This document shows positions 1 through 4,206 of a stretch of DNA of 5,386 nt, in pieces. The DNA is from Candidatus Aminicenantota bacterium (GTDB taxonomy: Bacteria > Acidobacteriota > Aminicenantia > Aminicenantales > Aminicenantaceae): the NCBI GenBank assembly GCA_030615975.1, contig JAUWYH010000114.1, positions 1 to 5,386 of the forward strand. The letters are read 5' to 3'. Made by a program: the position numbers and the translations under genes. The notes under the pieces are model-generated. The model worked only from the letters and a program-made list of their open reading frames with translations. It was not told the origin of the DNA and did not search any database. Every line of letters starts with the position of its first letter. Positions within the stretch are counted from its first letter, which is position 1.

Positions 1-245
1 CCAAAGCCTTGACCTGAAACCATTAGAGCCAGATCTTCATATTTAGAGTTTTTTAGCTTAGCATGAAAGAAAATCCCTCCAGCTCCTAAACCAGAAATTG
101 CCAGAGAAACGGCCAAGAAAGCATAATGGTATTCATAGAGCACAGAAAATATCCTTGTCATTCCGATCTCTAACATAAGAGCGGCAAAGGATATAATAAA
201 TACACCTATAAAAATCGGAATTTTTTCCCTATTATGATTTATCAT
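1..245 (-). CDS. Spermidine-synthase-like/MFS-type polytopic membrane protein, N-terminal part (cut by window edge)
   Basis: The first 81 codons of a leftward gene are present and the rest lies outside the window. The peptide begins MINHNREKIP, followed by a hydrophobic helix (about residues 10-24), the motif LEIGMTRIFSV (25-35) and a second helix (about 40-60) ending in SGLGAGG. An LEI-x-x-TRIFSV segment followed by a Tyr/His-containing loop and a glycine-rich helix is characteristic of the membrane-embedded spermidine/spermine-synthase-like proteins, many of which carry a C-terminal SAM- or decarboxy-SAM-binding domain. That catalytic part is not visible, so the reaction cannot be assigned. 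The frame stays open upstream to a stop at 324-326 but contains no ATG, GTG or TTG, so the ATG at 243-245 is chosen. Its ribosome binding site is poor: the nearest candidate, AGGAAG (263-268), is 17 bases away. It lies 155 bases past the end of the five-gene operon and may or may not be co-transcribed. Confidence 0.7.
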   Translation of the reverse strand, partial: MINHNREKIPIFIGVFIISFAALMLEIGMTRIFSVLYEYHYAFLAVSLAISGLGAGGIFFHAKLKNSKYEDLALMVSGQGF

Positions 246-400
246 TTTTAATTGAATTCTTTCTTCCTGACCGGTTTCAACTCCATGTATTAGAGAATTG
301 AAAAGAAGATTGCTACTTCTCTGCTAATTGTGGACATAACAATCACTTAACCTAAGAAAAAGTAAAAGTCAATCAAAAAGCAAGAACGAATTTTCTGATA

Positions 401-619
401 TTAATGCTGTTCATTTTTTCTCCCCTTAATTTCAACATTATGTTCCCTATGAGATCCTTTCTTGCGCCAGTTTATCATGAGGATATGACAGCCAAACATA
501 AGAAGGATGAAAATAAACAGAGACCAATTTCCTCCTATTCCAAAAAGAGGGAATAGGAATATTAAAAGAATTGGCAAGGCACATCCTATTAGCATCCATA
601 GAGCATGGTTTTTATTCAT
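401..619 (-). CDS. Small two-helix membrane protein, DUF2933-like
   Basis: A 72-residue protein with two hydrophobic segments (about residues 7-28 and 32-50) and a hydrophilic tail rich in Lys, Arg and His. The second helix ends in FGCHILM (42-48), followed by WRKKGSHREH. This Cys-His-Met arrangement near the membrane face recalls the short DUF2933-type proteins, which carry a Cys/Met/His-rich motif at the end of their last helix and are often encoded next to ICMT-like methyltransferases and heavy-metal efflux genes. The family assignment is from memory of such sequences and is tentative. Cys, His and Met side chains could bind soft metals, but that is inference. The start has a strong site (GGAGGT, 625-630, five bases from the ATG). 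It follows the ICMT-like gene by 16 bases and is the last gene of the leftward operon. No obvious terminator hairpin follows in 246-400. Confidence 0.75.
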   Translation of the reverse strand: MNKNHALWMLIGCALPILLIFLFPLFGIGGNWSLFIFILLMFGCHILMINWRKKGSHREHNVEIKGRKNEQH

Positions 620-635
620 TATCCACCTCCATAAG

Positions 636-1283
636 TCATCTATTAAAAATTTTTGGGATTATTATGGGAACTTTTCTTTGATACTCCTGGAATTCATTTC
701 CAAACATTGCCCTTAGTTCTCCTTCTTCTCTTTTTGCCAGCTTACAATAAGCAAATGCCAAGACCGGCCACATCATAAGAATAGTCAGAGATGGCCATTG
801 AATTAAAAATCCAATAGTTACTAAAAATAGCCCAGCGTATTGAGGATGTCTTACATGCCTGTATATTCCATCAGTGACCAATTTATCTCCTTTAGCTTTA
901 TAAATCTTCATCCAACCTGAGTACATAAGAAAAAGGCCAAATAATATAAGGCCATTCGTTATAATATGCAGAATGATCATGGCTGCGGGAATGTGAGCCA
1001 AACCCAAAAAAACGAGAACAAGGTGCCCGCTTGAGTGAGAAAAAGGATCTAATACAGGATAACTTTTCCCCATCCAAGAAGTAAGAAAGAATATCGTTAA
1101 AGGAAAGCCATACATCTCTGTAAAAAGAGCAACCAAAAATCCTACAAATGCTCCCATAGAACGCCATTCGAATTTCTTCTTTGGCCGCAAAAATCCTATG
1201 GCAAAGAATAGGAAAAGAATAACATTAAAAACAACCACTGGCCACATGCCGTAAGCATAACCACCTAAAGATTCACCAAGCAT
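636..1283 (-). CDS. Isoprenylcysteine carboxyl methyltransferase (ICMT)-family membrane protein
   Basis: A 215-residue polytopic membrane protein with hydrophobic segments at about residues 13-31, 44-69, 87-107, 108-127 and 149-182. The C-terminal third carries the ICMT/PEMT (phospholipid methyltransferase) signature. GIYRHVRHPQY occupies 139-149, where RHxRHPxY forms the SAM-binding and catalytic region in this superfamily. A long helix pair follows, then KREEGELRAMFG (184-195), the conserved Glu-rich motif, and EYQRKVP. The enzyme class transfers a methyl group from SAM to a substrate at the membrane. The bacterial substrates of this branch are not established, and true prenyl-cysteine proteins are not expected here. 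The ATG at 1281-1283 is chosen over the GTG at 1290-1292, because the ribosome binding site GAGAGG abuts the GTG but sits 8 bases from the ATG. It lies between the HMA-like gene (69 bases upstream) and the small DUF2933-like gene (16 bases downstream), which implies co-transcription in a putative metal-response operon. Confidence 0.88.
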   Translation of the reverse strand: MLGESLGGYAYGMWPVVVFNVILFLFFAIGFLRPKKKFEWRSMGAFVGFLVALFTEMYGFPLTIFFLTSWMGKSYPVLDPFSHSSGHLVLVFLGLAHIPAAMIILHIITNGLILFGLFLMYSGWMKIYKAKGDKLVTDGIYRHVRHPQYAGLFLVTIGFLIQWPSLTILMMWPVLAFAYCKLAKREEGELRAMFGNEFQEYQRKVPIIIPKIFNR

Positions 1284-1291
1284 TGAATTCA

Positions 1292-1297
1292 CCTCTC
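1292..1297 (-). promoter_or_regulatory. Ribosome binding site that fixes the start of the ICMT-like gene
   Basis: On the minus strand this reads GAGAGG. It directly touches the possible GTG start at 1292 (zero spacing), but lies 8 bases before the ATG at 1283. The ATG is therefore the more likely initiation codon, which removes three residues from the longest frame. Confidence 0.6.
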
Positions 1298-1352
1298 TAA
1301 AAATATAAAAAAGTCCTCTTCTTTCGTAACCTTTACTCCTTTTTAATCCGTT

Positions 1353-1703
1353 TTAGTGATTTGCTCTATGTGATTTTTCTCTGGGATCTTCACAGCATGA
1401 GGAAGGGGTTGCCGTTAAATTATCTAATTCGTTTTGCTCAGTGAATTTTGCCATACCTCTTTTCAACTTCTCTGTTATTTTCTTCGATAAGTCGATACCC
1501 ATTTTATCTATCGATTTCTCTATTTTTTCAAAATTTATCTTCCGAAGATCATATTTGACCTCTACATATCCTTTCGCCTCATCAACATCTACTTCGATTC
1601 TTCCTATTTTTTCTCTCAATTCATTTTTTATCTTGTTCACATTTAACTGATCTTTAATTCCAACAACAGCGATTTTTCCCTTTTTTATTAAGGGCTCTAC
1701 CAT
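1353..1703 (-). CDS. HMA-like ferredoxin-fold protein lacking CxxC, with C-terminal Cys-Cys
   Basis: A 116-residue soluble protein. Residues 9-73 read as a beta-alpha-beta-beta-alpha-beta pattern like heavy-metal-associated (HMA) domains: strand KIAVVGI, helix NVNKIKNELREKIG, strand RIEVDVD, strand GYVEVKYD, helix NFEKIEKSIDKMG, strand IDLS. The loop after strand 1, where HMA metallochaperones carry MxCxxC, reads GIKDQLN with no cysteine, so the canonical copper site is missing. The remaining ~40 residues form a basic helix and then an unstructured tail with SSCCEDP (101-107) and two late histidines (112 and 116, the last residue), a possible alternative metal ligand set. The fold assignment comes from reading the sequence pattern and is moderately secure. 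Metal binding is inference. The start at 1703 is set by GGAGGT seven bases upstream; an earlier in-frame TTG at 1739 would put that site inside the coding region. The gene is third in the leftward operon, after a 122-base gap from the PII gene in which I see no gene. Confidence 0.75.
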   Translation of the reverse strand: MVEPLIKKGKIAVVGIKDQLNVNKIKNELREKIGRIEVDVDEAKGYVEVKYDLRKINFEKIEKSIDKMGIDLSKKITEKLKRGMAKFTEQNELDNLTATPSSCCEDPREKSHRANH

Positions 1704-1710
1704 TTTTGTC

Positions 1711-1716
1711 ACCTCC
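1711..1716 (-). promoter_or_regulatory. Ribosome binding site fixing the HMA-like gene start
   Basis: On the minus strand this reads GGAGGT, within AAAAGGAGGTG, and lies seven bases before the ATG at 1703. It makes the in-frame upstream TTG at 1739 unlikely as a start. Confidence 0.8.
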
Positions 1717-1825
1717 TTTTTCCCCTTTTTCTTTATCAAGTGAGCGCATCTTTATCGTGGAACATATCCATAATGGGAAATATCAACAAAAGCCAATTTC
1801 TATCTAAGCATCCAATTATGATGTT

Positions 1826-2167
1826 TCAGCCAATGGGAAGTATTCCGTCTTTGCCAGTCCTGATGCTTATGGCCTCTTCCACAGGAGAAATTGCAATCAA
1901 TCCATCACCCTTGTATCCTGTTCTGGCATGCTTCAATATTGTTTCCTTAACCCTCTCGACACAGGCATCTGTACAAATCAGCTCTATCTTCACCATTGTG
2001 GTGTAAGTGGAGCCCAATTCTGCAGAGATCTCAAGCTGACCAGGATTAATCTCATCCCCTAAAGCTTTGACATCAATGGCACTGATTCTCGGGGCTTTCA
2101 ATCCTTTCAAGGCATTTATGACTTCATCAGCCATAAAAGTCCTTACATAAGCCTTAACTAACTTCAT
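1826..2167 (-). CDS. Divergent P-II family protein (PII-NG-like, metal-associated type)
   Basis: A 113-residue protein of standard PII length that aligns without gaps, from memory, to E. coli GlnB. The second PII signature region is clear: ARTGYKGDGLIAISPVEEA (81-99) and IRTG (102-105). PII proteins are trimeric cytosolic sensors that normally read ATP/ADP and 2-oxoglutarate and bind partner transporters or enzymes. Several canonical residues are changed: Tyr51 (the uridylylation site) is Leu, Gln39 is Glu, Lys58 is Met, Lys90 is Leu and Arg101 is Ser. Classical nitrogen and 2-oxoglutarate signalling is therefore unlikely. These changes fit the group called PII-NG in the literature, whose genes occur beside heavy-metal RND efflux genes. 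Cys65 and Cys69 form a CxxxC that could matter for redox or metal, which is inference. The start has a strong AGGAGG (2174-2180 region). It follows the SHOCT gene by 20 bases, so the two are almost certainly co-transcribed. No amtB or glnA neighbour is present. Confidence 0.88.
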   Translation of the reverse strand: MKLVKAYVRTFMADEVINALKGLKAPRISAIDVKALGDEINPGQLEISAELGSTYTTMVKIELICTDACVERVKETILKHARTGYKGDGLIAISPVEEAISIRTGKDGILPIG

Positions 2168-2187
2168 TTTTTCTCCTCCTTAAGATC

Positions 2188-2406
2188 TCAGGATAATAAG
2201 TCTTTACTTTTCTGTTCATACTCATCTCTTTCAATTTCTCCCCGGGCATATCTTTTCTTCAATATTTCTAAATAGTTCAACTCAGATCTTTCACAGCTCG
2301 GCTGAATTTGCATGGCCCATTTAACGAGAAAGATGATACCCACGATAACAGCGACCCAAAATATCCACATAAATCCTCCCATAAATCCATGATTTGCTAA
2401 CATCAT
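2188..2406 (-). CDS. Short membrane-anchored SHOCT-domain protein
   Basis: A 72-residue protein with a short N-terminus (MMLANHGFMGGFM), one hydrophobic helix (about residues 12-30) and a cytosolic C-terminal SHOCT-type module, NYLEILKKRYARGEIERDEY (44-63) and a little beyond. The L-x-x-RYARGEI-x-x-x-EY pattern is diagnostic for this short C-terminal domain, which is thought to aid oligomerisation or partner binding. Its exact job is unknown. Proteins with this architecture are common next to copper and other heavy-metal efflux genes, in agreement with the neighbours here. AGGAGG (2413-2418) lies six bases from the first ATG (2406) and nine from the second (2403), so either could be used. This is the first gene behind the strong promoter at 2469-2498, with a leader of about 55 bases. 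Confidence 0.85.
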   Translation of the reverse strand: MMLANHGFMGGFMWIFWVAVIVGIIFLVKWAMQIQPSCERSELNYLEILKKRYARGEIERDEYEQKSKDLLS

Positions 2407-2468
2407 CGGAAACCTCCTTACTTAAAAAATAGATCGTTTTCATTTCATGACTTCTCGATTCATTGTTT

Positions 2469-2498
2469 AATATAGCATACCCCCCTAAGGTATGTCAA
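2469..2498 (-). promoter_or_regulatory. Strong sigma-70-type promoter of the five-gene leftward operon
   Basis: On the minus strand, TTGACA (2493-2498) and TATATT (2469-2474) are separated by 18 bases. The -35 box is a perfect match and the -10 box has five of six consensus bases. The region just upstream (2499-2530) is very AT-rich with A and T tracts, like an UP element. Transcription should start near 2462. The spacer is filled by a C-tract inverted repeat (see the operator entry), so the promoter is probably repressed in the absence of an inducer. Confidence 0.8.
2476..2494. promoter_or_regulatory. CsoR/RcnR-type operator candidate between -35 and -10
   Basis: The plus strand reads CATACC, then CCCCTAA, then GGTATG: two six-base inverted arms around a seven-base centre with a run of six Cs. 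It lies within the 18-base spacer and touches the -35 box. Operators of the CsoR/RcnR/FrmR family (for example at copper efflux promoters) are C/G-tract pseudo-palindromes flanked by ATAC/GTAT-type ends, often between or over the promoter boxes, and this site resembles them. Binding would block RNA polymerase until copper, nickel or another ligand releases the repressor. A MerR-family site is less likely, because the spacer is 18 rather than 19-20 bases. No repressor gene lies in the window. Confidence 0.6.
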
Positions 2499-2542
2499 GC
2501 ATTTTTTTAAATATTTATAAAACTCAAAAATGTATGAATTCT

Positions 2543-2552
2543 ATACGCGTAT
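2543..2552. repeat. Perfect 10-base palindrome ATACGCGTAT at the end of the CDF gene
   Basis: The palindrome overlaps the last base of the CDF stop codon (2552-2554) and lies about 45 bases upstream of the operon's -35 box. Its ends (ATAC/GTAT) echo the ends of the operator at 2476-2494, but there is no C-tract. It could be a secondary protein-binding site or chance. It is too short and not followed by a T run in the direction of the gene, so it is not a terminator. Confidence 0.25.
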
Positions 2553-3169
2553 TAACACCTATCCCCTCTTTCTTTCTTTGATTCTTTCCAACCTTCCAGT
2601 CCTTCTCTAAATAAGAATATCACAATTATTAGCCCGACTATCGGATCTGCCTGCCAAAAACCAAACAAATAGTTTGACCCCAGGCCAAAAAGCAATGCCA
2701 CAGAAAGAAAAGAACAGGCCAAAGTCTCCTTAGAATCTGCAATTAAAGCCCCGCTTTCAATTTGTATGCCTGTTTTGTATTTCTGTACCGTTAATATAGG
2801 CATGACAACAATCGAAAAAATCGCAATGATTATCCCCGGTAAAGAAGGATCAGGAATTTCCTTAAAAACCAATTTTTTTACTGATTGGAATAAGATATAC
2901 AGACCAAGAATAAAAAATGTGATGGCAACAAACCTCATTGCCTTCTTTTCAATTCTATCCTCTTCTTCTTTTGAGATTCTTTTATGTTGACTCAAGCGCC
3001 AGATCAAAACAAAACCAGACAAAGATTCCACAATACTATCAAGTCCAAAACCAACTAATGCAATGCTATTTGCAATCTTACCAAATATAATCGATACAAT
3101 AGCTTCAATAATGTTATAGACAACCGTGAAATATTCGAGATGAAGACCTTTTTTATATAAATTATCCAT
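2552..3169 (-). CDS. CDF-like cation transporter without the cytosolic C-terminal domain
   Basis: A 205-residue protein with about six hydrophobic segments, matching the membrane part of cation diffusion facilitators, which export divalent metals in exchange for protons. Helix 2 carries GFGLDSIVESLSG (40-52), where D44 and E48 match the two acidic site-A residues. Helix 5 carries ALIADSKETLACS (141-153). Aligned by eye with the canonical ADALHxxxD motif, the usual His and Asp become E148 and C152. Helix 6 starts with WQADPIVGL (172-180), as in other CDF proteins. The chain ends soon after helix 6 (KESKKERGDRC), so the usual ~90-residue cytosolic dimerisation domain is absent. The Cys could shift preference towards a softer metal, which is inference. 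The ATG at 3169 is preferred because AAGGA (3178-3182) is eight bases away; the longer frame from TTG at 3193 has no ribosome binding site. It is transcribed in the same direction as the operon to its left, which has its own promoter. Confidence 0.82.
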   Translation of the reverse strand: MDNLYKKGLHLEYFTVVYNIIEAIVSIIFGKIANSIALVGFGLDSIVESLSGFVLIWRLSQHKRISKEEEDRIEKKAMRFVAITFFILGLYILFQSVKKLVFKEIPDPSLPGIIIAIFSIVVMPILTVQKYKTGIQIESGALIADSKETLACSFLSVALLFGLGSNYLFGFWQADPIVGLIIVIFLFREGLEGWKESKKERGDRC

Positions 3170-3177
3170 AATACTTG

Positions 3178-3182
3178 TCCTT
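3178..3182 (-). promoter_or_regulatory. Ribosome binding site fixing the CDF gene start
   Basis: On the minus strand this reads AAGGA, eight bases before the ATG at 3169. There is no comparable site before the upstream TTG at 3193. Confidence 0.6.
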
Positions 3183-3203
3183 GCTCTTAACAATCAGGTG
3201 TAA

Positions 3204-3218
3204 TGACACGTTATGTCA
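3204..3218. promoter_or_regulatory. Inverted repeat TGACA-N5-TGTCA upstream of the CDF gene
   Basis: Two five-base arms (3204-3208 and 3214-3218) flank CGTTA, 35-49 bases before the CDF start. On the minus strand the distal arm forms a perfect TTGACA (3214-3219), but the sequence at the expected -10 position (TGATTG, 3191-3196) is poor. This could be an operator overlapping an activator-dependent promoter. I cannot name a regulator family. Confidence 0.35.
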
Positions 3219-3257
3219 AATGTTTTATTCTTTCTTATTTTACTATTTAACATTCCG

Positions 3258-3274
3258 CCAAAAGGCCATTTTGG
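3258..3274. repeat. Inverted repeat CCAAAA-N5-TTTTGG in the divergent intergenic region
   Basis: Six-base arms at 3258-3263 and 3269-3274 flank GGCCA, between the divergent CDF gene and yebC. It could be a regulatory site for either gene. No T run follows on either side, so it is not a typical terminator. Confidence 0.25.
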
Positions 3275-3330
3275 TCAAATTCCCTATGAATGATCGAACA
3301 GCAATCTTTGCAGCGTCTGATAATGTGGAA

Positions 3331-3347
3331 AAAAATGCCTCATTTTT
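3331..3347. repeat. Seven-base hairpin AAAAATG-CCT-CATTTTT
   Basis: Arms at 3331-3337 and 3341-3347 flank a three-base loop. The stem is AT-rich (one G-C pair) and weak. It lies about 40 bases upstream of the yebC -35 box. Structural or chance origin cannot be separated by eye. Confidence 0.25.
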
Positions 3348-3380
3348 CTATTTTTGATTATTTTTCCATAAAAGCCAAGC

Positions 3381-3400
3381 TGCGTATTGCATGACGCAAT
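3381..3400. repeat. Overlapping inverted repeats over the yebC -35 region
   Basis: Two nested pairs occupy the same 20 bases: TGCGT (3381-3385) with ACGCA (3394-3398), and ATTGC (3386-3390) with GCAAT (3396-3400). They cover the -35 element of the yebC promoter, so a regulator bound here would affect yebC-ruvCA transcription. No known operator is recognised; it is not an obvious LexA box. Confidence 0.3.
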
Positions 3401-3415
3401 CAATTGTGTTAGAAT
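3387..3415 (+). promoter_or_regulatory. Extended -10 promoter for the yebC-ruvC-ruvA operon
   Basis: TTGCAT (3387-3392) and TAGAAT (3410-3415) are separated by 17 bases. The -10 box matches five of six consensus bases and is preceded by TG at 3407-3408, giving the extended -10 form TGTTAGAAT that compensates for the weak -35. Transcription should start near 3422, leaving a leader of about 23 bases with AAGGAG (3434-3439) five bases before the yebC ATG. Confidence 0.6.
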
Positions 3416-3444
3416 TTTTTTTACATAATACTCAAGGAGTTATA

Positions 3445-4200
3445 ATGTCAGGGCATTCCAAATGGCATTCCATAAAATATAAAAAGGCTGCTCAGGATGC
3501 CAAAAGGGGAAAGATATTCACCAAAATAATAAGGGAATTAGCAGTTGCTGCGCGTATGGAAGGAGGCGACCCGGATACCAATCCTCGTCTGAGAAAGGCG
3601 ATTGCAGACGCTAAGGGCGTGAACATGCCTTCAGATAACATCAAAAAAGCTATCATGAAAGGCACAGGACAACTGGAAGGCATTACATATGAAGAAGCCA
3701 GTTATGAAGGATATGGACCAGGGGGTGTGGCTATTTATGTGGAAACCTTATCTGATAATAAAAACAGAACAGTCTCTGAATTGAGGCGTATTTTTTCCAA
3801 AAACGGAGGAAATTTCGGCGAATCCGGATGTGTCGCTTGGATGTTCAAGCGCAAAGGATATGTTGTTGTCGAGAGAGCAAAAGCTTCAGAGGATGAGCTT
3901 TTGGATATCGTGTTAGAGGCAGGAGCAGAAGACCTAAGGGAAGACGGGAGCAACTATGAAATTTTTACTACACTTGAAGACTATGAATCCGTTGTCAATG
4001 CTTTAAAAGAGCGCAAAATAGAATTGGCTGCTTCCAACATTGGCTATATCCCTCAGAATTATGTGAAACTCGAGGGAAAAAAAGCTCATCAACTCCTTCG
4101 CTTGATGGAAGAATTAGAAGACCATGATGATGTTCAGAATGTCTGGGCCAACTTTGATATAGGCGAAGAAGAAATAGCCAGGTATTCTGCTGAAAAATAA
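3445..4200 (+). CDS. yebC: YebC/TACO1-family translation factor
   Basis: A 251-residue protein of the usual length for the family. It begins with the hallmark MSGHSKWHSIKYKKAAQDAK (1-20), followed by RGKIFTKIIREL, NPRLRKAIADAKGVNMPSDN (46-65), YEGYGPGGVAIYVETLSDNK, NRTVSELRRIFSKNGGN and the acidic C-terminal block EELEDHDDVQNVWANFD. All three domains are therefore intact. YebC was long annotated as a transcriptional regulator. More recent work on bacterial YebC and mitochondrial TACO1 shows a ribosome-associated role in translating proline-rich stretches. The frame extends upstream to an ATG at 3391, but the start at 3445 is chosen because AAGGAG lies five bases before it and every family member begins MxGHSKW. 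It is the first gene of an operon, with ruvC following after 6 bases, a conserved bacterial arrangement. Confidence 0.97.
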   Translation: MSGHSKWHSIKYKKAAQDAKRGKIFTKIIRELAVAARMEGGDPDTNPRLRKAIADAKGVNMPSDNIKKAIMKGTGQLEGITYEEASYEGYGPGGVAIYVETLSDNKNRTVSELRRIFSKNGGNFGESGCVAWMFKRKGYVVVERAKASEDELLDIVLEAGAEDLREDGSNYEIFTTLEDYESVVNALKERKIELAASNIGYIPQNYVKLEGKKAHQLLRLMEELEDHDDVQNVWANFDIGEEEIARYSAEK

Positions 4201-4206
4201 TTTTCT

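Noticed and set aside
344..372. Minus-strand TTGACT (367-372) with TAAGTG 17 bases downstream, as a promoter for the membrane protein at the left edge
   Set aside because: The -10 hexamer matches the consensus at only two positions, and no extended -10 is present. It is too weak to call.
246..400. Terminator for the five-gene operon
   Set aside because: Only short AT-rich or 4-5 base stems (for example AGAAG with CTTCT at 304-320) are present, with no GC-rich hairpin plus T run. Read-through into the leftmost gene cannot be excluded.
507..716. Plus-strand open frame of 69 residues across two minus-strand genes
   Set aside because: It is antisense to well-supported genes, has no recognisable domain and spans a gene boundary of the opposite strand.
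898..1167. 89-residue minus-strand open frame inside the ICMT-like gene
   Set aside because: It is an out-of-frame shadow of the ICMT-like coding sequence with low-complexity Ser/Phe/Cys content and no ribosome binding site.
1704..1825. Possible tiny gene between the PII and HMA-like genes
   Set aside because: Minus-strand frames here are at most about a dozen codons and lack a ribosome binding site. I see nothing else in the gap.
1740..2006. Plus-strand open frame of 88 residues
   Set aside because: It is antisense to the PII gene, whose family signature is unambiguous, and has no ribosome binding site.
3175..3357. Plus-strand 60-residue open frame in the divergent intergenic region
   Set aside because: It overlaps the CDF start region, has no ribosome binding site, has a composition typical of AT-rich non-coding DNA, and no recognisable similarity.
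3391..3444. N-terminal extension of YebC from the ATG at 3391
   Set aside because: The 18 extra residues do not resemble the family and overlap the promoter -10 region. The ATG at 3445 has a well-spaced AAGGAG and begins MSGHSKW, as expected.
3492..3953. Two minus-strand open frames (3492-3683 and 3735-3953)
   Set aside because: Both are antisense shadows of yebC, which is intact and highly conserved.
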